Below are positions 41,835-52,137 of a DNA stretch of 64,000 bases, piece after piece (the stretch's first letter is position 1; the number at the start of each line of letters is the position of its first letter). The position numbers and the translations under genes are program-made. The notes under the pieces were generated by a model. The model made no database searches. It saw only the letters and a list, made by a program, of their open reading frames with translations, and was not told where the DNA came from. The stretch comes from Lysinibacillus alkalisoli (lineage in GTDB: Bacteria; Bacillota; Bacilli; Bacillales_A; Planococcaceae). The stretch spans positions 62,001-126,000 of the forward strand of contig NZ_BMJT01000007.1 of the NCBI RefSeq assembly GCF_014643595.1, written 5' to 3'.

Positions 41835-42500
41835 TCAGTTTCCCCCTTTAGCAGTCATAAAAAACGATGGCATGTTTCTTAGTTCATGAATTGGCTTGTA
41901 CGCGATAACTCCTTGTTCATTTAGATGAGCACATGTAAGTTCCGTATGCCCTGTTTGCGCCACTTTTTCATTGGACATCGTCTCCATTACTTCGCCAATA
42001 CAAATATGTGTCGCCTCAAAATAGGATGCAGCTACTACAGCATGTTCATTGCCATTTTGACCAGCATATGCCATACCTTTTAGTCGCCCTAATATATAAA
42101 TATTACCACCTGCTACTACACGTCCATTTTGATTTACATTACCTACAATAAACACATCGCCATCTGCGCGCAATACTTGACCTGAACGTACCATGCCGAC
42201 GTACATTTCATTTTGTAACTTAATCAACTGCGCTTCGCTCTCTTGCTTCGTTACAACATCGCTATTAATTTGTGTAACGTGCAACTTGTTTGTTTTCTCT
42301 ATAGCTGCAACTAAGCGTTCTTGCTCCTCTTCGCTACAATAACGATATCCTAAGTGCAATTGAACATCGACTTGGCGATCAGTTGTATAACTCTCTGCCA
42401 ACTCCATTAGTGCAATTAGTAAGTCTTGATAGGCTGCTTTATCATCTAACTTAATAATAAAACCATCTTTCGTACCTTTCATATGCACAACTTGCTTCAT
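41835..42500 (-). CDS. minC: Septum site-determining protein MinC
   Basis: MinC blocks FtsZ assembly. It has 221 residues with an N-terminal FtsZ-binding domain and a C-terminal beta-helix (SGQVLRADGDVFIVGNVNQN, GRVVAGGNIYILGRLKGMAY) that binds MinD. A GTG 12 bases upstream is within GAGGTG, so the ATG at 42500 was chosen. It belongs to the mreBCD-minCD operon. Confidence 0.95.
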   Translation of the reverse strand: MKQVVHMKGTKDGFIIKLDDKAAYQDLLIALMELAESYTTDRQVDVQLHLGYRYCSEEEQERLVAAIEKTNKLHVTQINSDVVTKQESEAQLIKLQNEMYVGMVRSGQVLRADGDVFIVGNVNQNGRVVAGGNIYILGRLKGMAYAGQNGNEHAVVAASYFEATHICIGEVMETMSNEKVAQTGHTELTCAHLNEQGVIAYKPIHELRNMPSFFMTAKGGN

Positions 42501-42522
42501 ACAACCACTCACCTCAATTCAA

Positions 42523-43047
42523 TTATACTGTATCCATTTCGTTACGAATCCAACGTTTATTAATCAAATAGACAAAAACAATGGCCATTAAAATCGTAAA
42601 GAGTGTATTCGTTAACATTGTTGGTAATAAACGATGCTGAATAAAGCTCGCCCATGGCATCGTTGTAAAACCGATATAATGATAAAATTGATACAATATT
42701 ACTTCCATAACCGTTACGAGCAATAATGAAACTATTGACGTCACAATCATGTTAGGTCGAATATAGCGCATAATAGTGCCTGCGAGGAACGCGAGGAAAG
42801 GATAAACAAACGCATATAAACCAATGATGTTAATGTAAAAAACATCATATAAAACGCCAAAAAACAAGCCGATAAGGATTGCTCGCTTTTTGGAATGAAA
42901 TGTTGCTAAAAAAATTAAACTTACAATAACGAATCGTGGTACAAAATAATAAACATTATCGCCAAGTTGTAATGGCGATAAGAAAGCAAATCCCGGCTCT
43001 AATAAGAAGAGCAATGCGACAGCCGCTACGACTAAAAAGCGTCTCAT
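42523..43047 (-). CDS. mreD: Rod shape-determining protein MreD
   Basis: MreD is a membrane part of the elongasome. The 174-residue protein has about five membrane helices (LVVAAVALLFLLEPGF, IIGLYAFVYPFLAFLAG). Its ATG overlaps the mreC stop (TGATG). Low sequence conservation is usual; context makes the call firm. Confidence 0.92.
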   Translation of the reverse strand: MRRFLVVAAVALLFLLEPGFAFLSPLQLGDNVYYFVPRFVIVSLIFLATFHSKKRAILIGLFFGVLYDVFYINIIGLYAFVYPFLAFLAGTIMRYIRPNMIVTSIVSLLLVTVMEVILYQFYHYIGFTTMPWASFIQHRLLPTMLTNTLFTILMAIVFVYLINKRWIRNEMDTV

Positions 43048-43964
43048 CACTTCGCATCACTCTCCGATTCTTCTGATGGATTTGTTAAATCTTGATTTGT
43101 ATTGTCACCATCAACACCATCGATTGCTGTTGTTTCACGCTTTACAATGACAACTTGGTCTAATAAAGCAAAGTCTGCAGCTGGTTTAATATAAGCCATT
43201 TTTGTTAAGCCATAGTCATCTGTACTTACTTCGGTTACTTTACCAATTAATAAACCTTGTGGGAAAATACCGCCTAACCCCGATGAAACTACGGTTTGGT
43301 CTTTTTCTACTTTGAGGCTTGAATCAATACGTTTCATTAATAATTCGCCACGTTCTTCATCATAGCCTTCAATTAAACCAAAGACATCTTTTTTATCACC
43401 TTTAATCTTCGATGATATACGATAATTAGGATTGTTAGAAAATAATAGTTCAACTTCAGCTGTATGTGATGTCACAACTGTTACTTTACCAATTAGGCCA
43501 TCTGCTGTCATAACAGCCATGTTTTTTTCTACACCATGTTTTGTACCTTTATTAACGATTACTTTTTCTTCCCATTGGTCTGGGTTACGTGCAATTACCG
43601 TTGCGTTAATTGGGTCATATTTAATTAAACTATCTTCTTTATCAATAAGCGCAGCTAGTCTTTCATTTTCTGTCTTTACTTCAGCAAGTTCTGCTTTTGT
43701 TACAGCAAAGTCTGAAAGCTGAGCTTTTAGACGTTTGTTTTCATCGTAGGTCGCCAACAAGCTATCTAGATCCTCAAAAAGAGATGTAACAGTAGCTACG
43801 GGTTTTGATGCTAAATTTTGCACAAAACCTACACCATCTTTAATGATACGTTCTGGCATTGTTGGGTTGCTGCGATTACTTAATGAAAAACTAATAATAG
43901 CAACTAGGAAGATGATGCCCACTAATAGCACGATAAGTTTTTTATTTGTAAAAAACTGTGGCAT
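43047..43964 (-). CDS. mreC: Rod shape-determining protein MreC
   Basis: MreC links MreB to the wall-synthesis enzymes. The 305-residue protein has one N-terminal membrane helix (LIVLLVGIIFLVAIISF), a coiled coil (about 65-105) and a beta-rich domain with NKGTKHGVEKNMAV. The tail is acidic (EESESDAK). Confidence 0.95.
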   Translation of the reverse strand: MPQFFTNKKLIVLLVGIIFLVAIISFSLSNRSNPTMPERIIKDGVGFVQNLASKPVATVTSLFEDLDSLLATYDENKRLKAQLSDFAVTKAELAEVKTENERLAALIDKEDSLIKYDPINATVIARNPDQWEEKVIVNKGTKHGVEKNMAVMTADGLIGKVTVVTSHTAEVELLFSNNPNYRISSKIKGDKKDVFGLIEGYDEERGELLMKRIDSSLKVEKDQTVVSSGLGGIFPQGLLIGKVTEVSTDDYGLTKMAYIKPAADFALLDQVVIVKRETTAIDGVDGDNTNQDLTNPSEESESDAK

Positions 43965-43989
43965 CTTGCTTAAGCCCCTCTCCTTACTA

Positions 43990-45000
43990 TTACAGTTGTT
44001 GTTGTCGAATTACATCAATATGTTCTAATGCTTTACCAGTACCTATTGCTACGCAGTCTAATGGATCTTCTGCAATAAAGACAGGCATATTTGTTTCATC
44101 ACTCAATACTTTGTCTAGATTTTTAAGTAAAGCACCGCCACCTGTTAATACAATACCACGTTCCATAACGTCTGCTGATAATTCCGGTGGTGTATGCTCT
44201 AATGTACGTTTAACGCCATCGATAATGGCTGTTACTGACTCACGTAATGATTCGGAAATCTCTTTAGCTGAAATTTCTAATGTTTTTGGTAAACCTGTTA
44301 CTAAGTCACGTCCACGAATCTCCATTTTCTCATCTTCTTCTGTATAAGCCGAGCCAATTTCCATTTTTACTGCTTCTGCTGTACGTTCACCAATTGTTAA
44401 GTTATATGTTTTGCGAATATAAGCAATGATAGATTGGTCCATAGCGTCGCCACCAACGCGTACTGACTCACTTGTTACGATACCACCTAGTGAAATAACA
44501 GCCACTTCTGTTGTACCACCACCAATATCAACTACCATTGAACCTGTTGGGTCCCAAACAGGTAAGTTAGCACCTATTGCTGCCGCAAATGGCTCTTCAA
44601 TTGTGAATGCTTCACGCGCTCCTGCTTGGCGTGATGCATCAATAACAGCACGTTGTTCAACAGATGTAATACCATATGGTACACAAATCATTACATTTGG
44701 TTTTTTCCAATTACCACCTGAATTTTTAGAGGCTTCTTTTAAATAATATTCAATCATTGCGGTTGTAATATCAAAATCAGCAATTACGCCATCTTTCATA
44801 GGGCGAATCGCCACGATAGAACCTGGTGTACGACCAATCATATTTTTGGCATCATTACCAACGGCTACAATTTCACCTGTTTTCGTGTTTCTTGCAACAA
44901 CTGATGGCTCTCTTAAAACAATACCTTTTCCTTTAATAAAAACTAACGTGTTTGCTGTGCCGAGGTCAATGCCGACATCTTTGCTTCCTAATCCGAACAA
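43990..45000 (-). CDS. mreB: Rod shape-determining actin homolog MreB
   Basis: MreB filaments guide lateral wall synthesis. Phosphate-binding loops [13 protein letters not shown] and [12 protein letters not shown] are present. It has 336 residues. The start is TTG, 8 bases from AAAGGGAG, and matches the family N-terminus (MFG). It heads mreBCD-minCD. The region 45001-45184 upstream is AT-rich with several TATAAT-like sites; I could not choose one promoter. Confidence 0.98.
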   Translation of the reverse strand: MFGLGSKDVGIDLGTANTLVFIKGKGIVLREPSVVARNTKTGEIVAVGNDAKNMIGRTPGSIVAIRPMKDGVIADFDITTAMIEYYLKEASKNSGGNWKKPNVMICVPYGITSVEQRAVIDASRQAGAREAFTIEEPFAAAIGANLPVWDPTGSMVVDIGGGTTEVAVISLGGIVTSESVRVGGDAMDQSIIAYIRKTYNLTIGERTAEAVKMEIGSAYTEEDEKMEIRGRDLVTGLPKTLEISAKEISESLRESVTAIIDGVKRTLEHTPPELSADVMERGIVLTGGGALLKNLDKVLSDETNMPVFIAEDPLDCVAIGTGKALEHIDVIRQQQL

Positions 45001-45184
45001 TGTGTGTACTCCCTTTCTATATGAAAATTGCTCATTTGTTGTAATTATGAAATCATAACGTTTATTATAACGGAAAAAACCAAAAATTTATAGTACCTTC
45101 TGTCCTCACTTTCATTAAAATTACAATTATAATAGCGCTATCAATAAATTATAAACGCTTTTGCTTGCAATTGGTTCGCAAAAG

Positions 45185-45224
45185 TCATAAAAAAGCGACA
45201 TTTCACTTAAGTAAGATGTCGCTT
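45185..45224 (-). terminator. Terminator of radC
   Basis: AAGCGACAT and ATGTCGCTT arms with inner CTTA/TAAG pairing on the minus strand are followed by TTTTTTATGAC. Confidence 0.85.
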
Positions 45225-45229
45225 AACGA

Positions 45230-45913
45230 TTACATATACCCCTTTTCTTTTAAACTAATATACTCATGATTGCCAATAATGATATGATCAATAATTTCTA
45301 TACCTATTACAACACCAACCTCGCAGAGACGATTTGTTACATCAATATCCTCCTGGCTCGGCACAGGGTTTCCTGAAGGGTGATTATGAATGATAATAAT
45401 ACTCGCTGCTGAACGTTTGATCGCCTCTCGAAACAGCTCTCTGGGGTGGACAATACTTGTATTTAAACTCCCAATAAAAATTGTACGCTTATCAATCACT
45501 TGATTTTTAACATTGAGCAATAGCGCTACAAAATGCTCTTGCATGAGTGAAGATAACTCCTGCATCACATACATCGCTGCATCTTGTGGAGACCTTATAG
45601 TGTAACGTTCTTCATGATGCTTCAAGGCAAGACGTCTTCCTAGCTCAATAGCAGCAATTAGCTGAATCGCTTTCACTTTACCTACGCCCGAAATAGCTGT
45701 CAATTCTTCAATAGTCGCTTCTTTTAGTCCGTGTAACTTTTCAACCTTTTGTAAAATACGATTGGCTAGCTCTACTGCAGAAACGTCCTTAGTGCCTGTA
45801 CGCAATAATATAGCGATTAACTCTTGATGTGACAAACTTTGTGCGCCTTGCTTTAATAAGCGCTCACGCGGGCGACCATCCTCATGGATATCACGCATTA
45901 ACATATGTTCCAT
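45230..45913 (-). CDS. radC: RadC-family JAB-domain protein
   Basis: RadC proteins have an HhH region (ISGVGKVKAIQLIA) and a JAB/MPN+ metalloprotease-like domain with HNHPSGNPVPSQEDIDVT. The function is debated. It has 227 residues. In B. subtilis maf lies between radC and folC-comC; here a folC gene is next, without maf. GGAGG lies 8 bases before ATG. Confidence 0.94.
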   Translation of the reverse strand: MEHMLMRDIHEDGRPRERLLKQGAQSLSHQELIAILLRTGTKDVSAVELANRILQKVEKLHGLKEATIEELTAISGVGKVKAIQLIAAIELGRRLALKHHEERYTIRSPQDAAMYVMQELSSLMQEHFVALLLNVKNQVIDKRTIFIGSLNTSIVHPRELFREAIKRSAASIIIIHNHPSGNPVPSQEDIDVTNRLCEVGVVIGIEIIDHIIIGNHEYISLKEKGYM

Positions 45914-46016
45914 ACAAAAAACCTCCTTTCCTCGTACTATAGAAGAAAGAAGGTTGCTTGAAAATTGTAAGAAACTTCATATAATGTATGAATCATAGCT
46001 ATTATACGGCTAAAAT

Positions 46017-47228
46017 TTAATTTTTTATTTCTTGTGTGGCACAAATTAATTTTTCTCGCAACGAGGCTAACAAATATAATGACCCCGTCACAATTAGTGT
46101 ACCTTGTACTTGTGGCACATCGTTGACAATCGATTTATGCTTAGCTTGACTTAATGCATATAATTGCTCTGCTTTAGCAGCACGTTCGTTATTAAATTCA
46201 ATAAAATAAAATGTCTCGCTCACTTGTTCCAAAATGGCTAAAACAGCTGCCAGATCTTTGTCACGTACCATGCCTACAGCAAAACTTATCTTATCACTTG
46301 GCAAACATTGTCTAATTGTATCGATAAGTTGTTGAGCACTTGCAGGATTATGAGCTCCGTCAAAATAAACGCCAGGACTCACTTGTTCAAAGCGGTGTAG
46401 GATATTAGCATTGTGTACAGCTTGTTGTACATCTATCGCTGATAATGTTTCGCCTAGTAATAAAAATGCTGTGATTGCTACTGCCATATTTTGCTGTTGA
46501 TGTTCTCCTAATAATTGCGGTTGTAAATTAGTATAGCTTATTTCTCCCCAATCATATCTTTGCGCATCGATTGAAAAATGTTGATGCAAGGCAATGTATT
46601 GTACCTTTTTTTGTTGAGCTATTTTTTGTATCACTTGTTGTGCTTCTTGTGGCAATATGCCTGTAACTACAGGCGCCTGCTTAATAATACCGCCTTTATG
46701 TTTGGCGATACTAGTTAATGTATTCCCTAAAAAATGCGTATGCTCTAAAGCAATACTTGTAATAACACTCACTGCTGGTACTACCACATTTGTACTATCC
46801 TCAAGCCCGCCTAAACCTGCTTCAATAACCGCTATATCTACTTGTTCTTCAGCAAAATGATATAGTGCAATAACTGTCAACAATTCAAACTCTGTCAACT
46901 GAAGTTGATATTTTTTTAGTTGTTGAAATATGTTATCCATCTGATGAGTTGTAATAGATGCGCCATTAATTTTAATCTGGTCATGCACATCAATAATAGC
47001 AGGCGAAGTAAATGTACCAACCTTCCACCCTTTAACTTGGCATAAAGCATCTAAAAACGCGACCGTAGACCCTTTACCATTTGTACCTGCCACATGAATT
47101 ACTTTAAGTTTTCGATGTGGTGCACCTAACTTTTCAAGCGCTATTTCAATGCGTGTTAATCCTGGTGAAATTACAGCTTCTGCATACACATGATGGCGTT
47201 GTTGATACACATCAAACTGAGGAATCAT
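46017..47228 (-). CDS. folC: Second, divergent folylpolyglutamate/dihydrofolate synthase paralog
   Basis: This 403-residue Mur-ligase-fold protein overlaps the upstream folC by 4 bp. The P-loop HVAGTNGKGSTV and the C-terminal FDGAHNP are intact. However the motif GLGGRLDATNVV of the first copy is GLGGLEDSTNVV here, and YEKAGIIK is HKGGIIK. The two copies look like an old tandem duplication. They may divide dihydrofolate synthase and folylpolyglutamate synthase roles, or this copy may use another substrate; neither is shown. Confidence 0.88.
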   Translation of the reverse strand: MIPQFDVYQQRHHVYAEAVISPGLTRIEIALEKLGAPHRKLKVIHVAGTNGKGSTVAFLDALCQVKGWKVGTFTSPAIIDVHDQIKINGASITTHQMDNIFQQLKKYQLQLTEFELLTVIALYHFAEEQVDIAVIEAGLGGLEDSTNVVVPAVSVITSIALEHTHFLGNTLTSIAKHKGGIIKQAPVVTGILPQEAQQVIQKIAQQKKVQYIALHQHFSIDAQRYDWGEISYTNLQPQLLGEHQQQNMAVAITAFLLLGETLSAIDVQQAVHNANILHRFEQVSPGVYFDGAHNPASAQQLIDTIRQCLPSDKISFAVGMVRDKDLAAVLAILEQVSETFYFIEFNNERAAKAEQLYALSQAKHKSIVNDVPQVQGTLIVTGSLYLLASLREKLICATQEIKN

Positions 47229-48511
47229 TTCATCCCTTCTTTCCGACTCATTAAAAACTGACGTACTTCTGCTACAAAATATAAAGAACCTGTTACCACG
47301 AGTAAACGCCCCTCACAATGTTTACGTAACACATCCTGCCACTTTGGCACTAACATCTTACGTTGATGTTTACTATGTTCAAATAGTGTTAGCATAGGCA
47401 CCGCATGTGGCATATCAATTTGTGTAAAAAACATAGCCTTTGCTCTAGCTTCTAATAAAGATATGGTAGTAGTATAATCCTTATCCTGCAACGAAGCATA
47501 CAATACATCAAATGGTGTGTCAGGATACACTCTTTGCAATGTTTTTAATAATGATTCTACACCTTCTACATTATGAGCTCCGTCTAAAATAATGTCATGG
47601 AACACTTCAAAACGCCCAGCCCACTGCACATTAGTTAATGCAAAACGAGCTGTACTCTCTGTAAAGATAAAATGTAATTCTTCTGTTAAAAATTGCATTA
47701 CTGTTAATGCTACTGCTGCATTATAGGTTTGGTGTTCACCTTGTAACGTTAATTTGAGATTTGCCCACTTTTGGTCTTTAAAACAGTAATTGAACTGTTG
47801 AATGTCATCTTCTTGTTTATTATCTTTTACAAAGAAGTCTCGGTCTAATGCATAATATGGTGCTTGTAAATCATCAGCACATGCAGCAATTACTTTTTGT
47901 GCTGCTGCATTTTTCACACCTGAAATAACGGGTACACCTTGTTTAATAATACCTGCTTTTTCATAAGCGATGGCCGCATGTGTATTGCCTAATAGTGCGG
48001 TATGTTCTAATGAAATGGTCGTAATCACAGAAACAAGGGGACGCACAACATTAGTAGCGTCTAATCGACCACCTAAACCTGTTTCTAATAAAACAATTTG
48101 CGGTTCTAATTCTGCAAAATGCATGAAACCTATCAATGTAATGACTTCAAAAAAGCTCGGATACTGTCCATCTAATTTAGTTGTAATAATTTGGTCAAGG
48201 CGATTCATATGACGTAAAAATGCTTCATCTGTAATTTCTTCACCATCGACAACAATTCGCTCATTCACCTTGGTTAAATGAGGCGAAGTAAAAACACCTA
48301 CACGCAAGCCACTTGCCTCTAATAAAGCACGTAACATAGATATTGTAGAGCCTTTACCATTAGAGCCAGCAACATGTACAATATTCAATTGCTTTTGTGG
48401 TTGGTCTAAATAATGTAAAATTTTATTCATTTTAGCATGTGGTATTTCGTCTTGATCTATTTTACGTAAGCTAAAAATTTTTTCTGTACATTGCTCCATT
48501 GTTGTAAACAT
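47225..48511 (-). CDS. folC: Folylpolyglutamate synthase/dihydrofolate synthase
   Basis: FolC adds glutamate to folates. The 428-residue protein has P-loop HVAGSNGKGSTI, GLGGRLDATNVV, the Lys motif YEKAGIIKQG and LDGAHNVEG. It follows valS by 50 bp, the standard valS-folC order, so it is the orthologous copy. A second folC overlaps its end. Confidence 0.96.
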   Translation of the reverse strand: MFTTMEQCTEKIFSLRKIDQDEIPHAKMNKILHYLDQPQKQLNIVHVAGSNGKGSTISMLRALLEASGLRVGVFTSPHLTKVNERIVVDGEEITDEAFLRHMNRLDQIITTKLDGQYPSFFEVITLIGFMHFAELEPQIVLLETGLGGRLDATNVVRPLVSVITTISLEHTALLGNTHAAIAYEKAGIIKQGVPVISGVKNAAAQKVIAACADDLQAPYYALDRDFFVKDNKQEDDIQQFNYCFKDQKWANLKLTLQGEHQTYNAAVALTVMQFLTEELHFIFTESTARFALTNVQWAGRFEVFHDIILDGAHNVEGVESLLKTLQRVYPDTPFDVLYASLQDKDYTTTISLLEARAKAMFFTQIDMPHAVPMLTLFEHSKHQRKMLVPKWQDVLRKHCEGRLLVVTGSLYFVAEVRQFLMSRKEGMK

Positions 48512-48561
48512 ATGAATCCCTCCAAAAAGGAAACGGCGAGCATAGGCCCACCGTTAAATTC

Positions 48562-51204
48562 TTACATATTTTTCAATTCTGCTAAACGTTTTTCTACTAA
48601 AGCATACTTCTCTTGATAGTCTGCTAATTTAGCACGTTCTTCTGCTACTAATTTTTCAGGCGCTTTTTGAACAAAGCGTTCATTTGAAAGCTTACCTGTA
48701 ACTAGTTTAACCTCTTTCGTCCATTTTTCAAGTTCTTTTTCAAGGCGGACAATTTCCTCTTCTAAATTAATTAACCCCACTAAAGGTAAATATAGCTCTG
48801 CTCCTGTTACAACAGCTGTCATTGATTGACTTGGCGCTTCTAATTGTTCGCCAATTGTCAAAGTTTCAGGGTTACAGAATTTTTCAATGTACGCACGATT
48901 TGCTTCTAATACAGCTTGTGTAGAGGCTGATTTCACAGAAATTAATAATGGTACTTTTTTACTCATTGGCGTGTTTACTTCCGCACGTATATTACGCACC
49001 GCACGTATAATTTCCATCAGTAACTTCATATTTTCAGCTTCTTTTTCAAAGTGAAGTGTATCATTTACTGTTGGCCATGCTGCTGTTACTATAGTCTCGC
49101 CTTCATGTGGCAAGTGTTGCCAAATTTCTTCTGTAATAAATGGCATAAATGGATGTAGTAAACGCATTGTTTGGTCTAATACATAAGCTAATACTGAACG
49201 TGTTGTCTTTTTAGCTGCTTCATCCTCACCGTATAATGGCAGCTTAGCCATTTCGATATACCATGAACAGAAATCATCCCAGATAAAGTTATATAACTCA
49301 CGCCCTACTTCACCAAATTCGTAACGCTCTGCTAAATCCGTTACACGTGCAATCGTCTCGTTAAGGCGTGTTAAAATCCATTTATCTGCTACAGATTTAT
49401 CACCAGATAAATCAATTTCTTCAAATGTCATGCCGTCCATATTCATTAATGCAAAACGGGAAGCATTCCAAATCTTATTCGCAAAATTCCATGTAGCTTC
49501 TACTTTTTCAGGTGCATAGCGTAAATCTTGCCCTGGTGAAGAACCTGTTGCTAAAAAGTAACGTAGTGAATCCGCTCCGTATTGTTCAATAACATCCATA
49601 GGGTCTACACCATTACCAAGTGATTTACTCATTTTTCTACCATCTGCTGCACGCACTAAGCCATGAATTAAAGTATCCTTAAATGGACGTTTACCTGTAA
49701 ACTCTAATGATTGGAAGATCATACGTGATACCCAGAAGAAAATAATATCATAACCTGTTACTAATACATCATTTGGGAAGTAACGCTTGAAGTCTTCATT
49801 ATTCTCATCTGGCCATCCTAGCGTAGAAAACGGCCATAATGCTGATGAGAACCACGTATCTAATACATCTTCATCTTGCTCCCAATTATCCATATCTTTT
49901 GGCGCTTCTGTGCTCACATATACCTCGCCTGTTTCTTTATGGTACCATGCTGGTATGCGGTGTCCCCACCACAACTGTCTAGAGATACACCAGTCATGTA
50001 CATTTTCCATCCAACGTGTGAATGTATTCTCAAAGCGATTTGGTACAAACTCTACTTTATTCTTTGGATTGTTTTGATTAGCTAAAGAAACATCTGCTAA
50101 AGGTTGCATTTTTACAAACCACTGCTTGGACAAATAAGGCTCTACTACAGCCCCTGAACGTTCAGAATGGCCAACTTGATGAGTGTGTGGCTCAATTTTA
50201 ATTAACACACCTTGTTCTTGCAAGTCTTTAACTAATTGTTTGCGACACTCAAATCGGTCTAACCCTGCATAAGGGCCTGCTAGTTCATTCATTGTACCAT
50301 CTTCATTCATCACAATAATACGCTCTAAATTATGACGGTTGCCTACTTCATAATCATTAGGGTCATGCGCAGGTGTCATTTTTACAACACCTGTACCAAA
50401 TGTCATCTCAACATAATCATCCCCTACAATTGGTAACTCACGACCAATGATGGGTAAAATAGCTGTTTTACCAATGAGATGCTGGTAACGCTCATCTTCA
50501 GGATGCACAGCGATTCCTGAGTCCCCTAGCATGGTTTCTGGACGCGTAGTAGCTATCTCTAAATGTCCTGAACCATCTGCTAACGGATAAAGCATATGAT
50601 AAAATGCACCTTCTACTTCCTCATGGATTACTTCAATATCTGATAAAGCCGTTTTTGCTGCAGGGTCCCAGTTAATAATACGCTCGCCTTGATAAATTAA
50701 TCCTTTATTATAAAGATCAACAAACACTTTATTAACCGCATCACTCAAACCCTTATCTAAAGTGAAGCGCTCACGTGAGTAATCTAAGCCTAAACCTAAT
50801 TTACCCCATTGTTCACGAATATGTCCTGCATATTCTTCTTTCCATTCCCATGTTTTCTCTAAGAACTTTTCTCTACCTAGATCATAACGTGATACATTGT
50901 CCTCGCGTAGTTTTGCTTCTACTTTTGCTTGTGTTGCAATCCCTGCATGGTCCATACCTGGCAACCATAATGCATCGTAACCTTGCATACGCTTCATACG
51001 AATTAAAATATCTTGTAATGTAGTATCCCACGCATGACCTAAATGCAACTTACCTGTTACATTTGGAGGTGGGATTACAATCGAATATGGTGTTTTATTG
51101 CTATCTGGTTGTGCATTAAAATAACCACCTTTAACCCACCATTCGTAGCGACCTTCTTCAGTTTTCTTTGGCTCATACTTTGTTGGCATATTAATCTCTG
51201 TCAT
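48562..51204 (-). CDS. valS: Valyl-tRNA synthetase
   Basis: This is a class I synthetase of 880 residues, the B. subtilis length. HIGH motif is [16 protein letters not shown] and KMSKS is in [11 protein letters not shown]. The editing domain and the C-terminal coiled coil ([15 protein letters not shown]) are present. In-frame codons reach 51282, but that part lies in the T-box terminator; GAGGGAGG before the ATG at 51204 ([12 protein letters not shown]) is the true start. Confidence 0.98.
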   Translation of the reverse strand: MTEINMPTKYEPKKTEEGRYEWWVKGGYFNAQPDSNKTPYSIVIPPPNVTGKLHLGHAWDTTLQDILIRMKRMQGYDALWLPGMDHAGIATQAKVEAKLREDNVSRYDLGREKFLEKTWEWKEEYAGHIREQWGKLGLGLDYSRERFTLDKGLSDAVNKVFVDLYNKGLIYQGERIINWDPAAKTALSDIEVIHEEVEGAFYHMLYPLADGSGHLEIATTRPETMLGDSGIAVHPEDERYQHLIGKTAILPIIGRELPIVGDDYVEMTFGTGVVKMTPAHDPNDYEVGNRHNLERIIVMNEDGTMNELAGPYAGLDRFECRKQLVKDLQEQGVLIKIEPHTHQVGHSERSGAVVEPYLSKQWFVKMQPLADVSLANQNNPKNKVEFVPNRFENTFTRWMENVHDWCISRQLWWGHRIPAWYHKETGEVYVSTEAPKDMDNWEQDEDVLDTWFSSALWPFSTLGWPDENNEDFKRYFPNDVLVTGYDIIFFWVSRMIFQSLEFTGKRPFKDTLIHGLVRAADGRKMSKSLGNGVDPMDVIEQYGADSLRYFLATGSSPGQDLRYAPEKVEATWNFANKIWNASRFALMNMDGMTFEEIDLSGDKSVADKWILTRLNETIARVTDLAERYEFGEVGRELYNFIWDDFCSWYIEMAKLPLYGEDEAAKKTTRSVLAYVLDQTMRLLHPFMPFITEEIWQHLPHEGETIVTAAWPTVNDTLHFEKEAENMKLLMEIIRAVRNIRAEVNTPMSKKVPLLISVKSASTQAVLEANRAYIEKFCNPETLTIGEQLEAPSQSMTAVVTGAELYLPLVGLINLEEEIVRLEKELEKWTKEVKLVTGKLSNERFVQKAPEKLVAEERAKLADYQEKYALVEKRLAELKNM

Positions 51205-51228
51205 ACTAATTCCTCCCTCGTTCAACAT

Positions 51229-51484
51229 AAAAAAACTCCTATCGCCTAAAAAAGGACGAAGGAGTTGGATTCGCGGTACCACCTTTATTCCAAACTATGC
51301 TATAGTTTGGCACTCATTACATAACGGCTTAGTTGCCGGCAACTTGCTACTCACATATGGTTCGCAAGTGCTGCTCAGAGGCTACCTTCAAAAATGCTAT
51401 AGTAGGGATTTTTCAGCTACCATCCCCTCTCTAACCTATGCTACTTTTTTTACTCTTCCTCTTCAAAGCATCTTTATTTAACTT
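51229..51484 (-). promoter_or_regulatory. T-box leader of valS, specifier GTA (Val)
   Basis: The T-box sequence AGGTGGTACCGCG is at 51272-51284 and the terminator (AACTCCTTCGTCC/GGCGATAGGAGTT, T-run) at 51229-51266. In Stem I, GAGG pairs with CCTC and the loop reads GAAG-GTA-G. The specifier GTA is at 51383-51385. The variable bulge base is T, matching A73 of tRNA-Val. The leader serves valS, folC and perhaps the second folC. Confidence 0.95.
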
Positions 51485-51490
51485 TTACAT

Positions 51491-51519
51491 ATTGTAACGT
51501 TAAGTCTTTATTTTTTCAA
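51491..51519 (-). promoter_or_regulatory. Sigma-A promoter of valS T-box
   Basis: TTGAAA (51514-51519) and TACAAT (51491-51496) on the minus strand are 17 bp apart. The -35 element begins only 6 bp after the stop of the upstream gene, with no terminator between. Confidence 0.8.
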
Positions 51520-51525
51520 GTGAGA

Positions 51526-51972
51526 TTACGCGTTAATTGTTTTAATAGCATTTGCTACACGTTCTGTTAACATTTTTGTCGCTTTAGGTACTACAGGTTT
51601 TAAAATAGGATTTAATACAGCTGAAGCAATCCCACCTGCTTTAACATCTAAAAAACCTGTCATGCGTGTTGTATTAGCATCTATTACTTCTGCTTCAAAG
51701 TAACCATTGCCAGCAAAATTATCCGTTAAACCTTTTAATTCGAACGTCACTTTTGTAGGTGCTTGCCATTCTAAAATATCAATTTGAATTTCAGCTGTTT
51801 TTTTAACAGGGCCAACGCTACCTTCAAAATTCCACTTAGACTGCTTATCATTAATCATAGTATGCGCGCGATAACCTGGCGCCAACTTTGCCCATTTTTC
51901 CATATCGCTTACGTAATCCCATACTTTTTCAATTGATACGGGCACTTCCACTGAATGTGTTCCTGTTGCCAT
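51526..51972 (-). CDS. SRPBCC/CoxG-family protein
   Basis: This 148-residue protein has the START-like helix-grip pattern: SVEVPVSIEKVWDYVSDMEKWAKLAPG at the start, a beta-rich middle and a long C-terminal helix. It resembles CoxG-type or polyketide cyclase-like lipid-binding proteins. The substrate is unknown. It occupies the hemL-valS space that holds spoVID and ysxE in B. subtilis. The ATG at 51972 is preferred to a GTG nine bases upstream. Confidence 0.85.
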   Translation of the reverse strand: MATGTHSVEVPVSIEKVWDYVSDMEKWAKLAPGYRAHTMINDKQSKWNFEGSVGPVKKTAEIQIDILEWQAPTKVTFELKGLTDNFAGNGYFEAEVIDANTTRMTGFLDVKAGGIASAVLNPILKPVVPKATKMLTERVANAIKTINA

Positions 51973-52091
51973 CTTAACCACTACTTTCTCTTTTTATTCA
52001 TACTTATTATATCAACAAACGTATGTTTCTACTATCATAATTTAACGTTAACCATAACAATTAAGTTGCAATATTGACTAAAATTTTTCGT

Positions 52092-52127
52092 AAAAAAACT
52101 GTTAAGAAATCAATTTCTTAACAGTTT
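52092..52127 (-). terminator. Terminator of the hemAXCDBL operon
   Basis: AAACTGTTAAGAAAT pairs perfectly with ATTTCTTAACAGTTT, followed on the minus strand by a T-run. Confidence 0.9.
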
Positions 52128-52137
52128 AATTCATAAA

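Noticed and set aside
43958-44347. 129-codon plus-strand frame
   Set aside because: It is antisense to mreB and mreC, with no ribosome-binding site and no recognisable domain.
45914-46016. Possible terminator between the second folC and radC
   Set aside because: The CCTCCTTTC/GAAAGAAGG pairing contains a mismatch and partly consists of the radC ribosome-binding site. No T-run follows.
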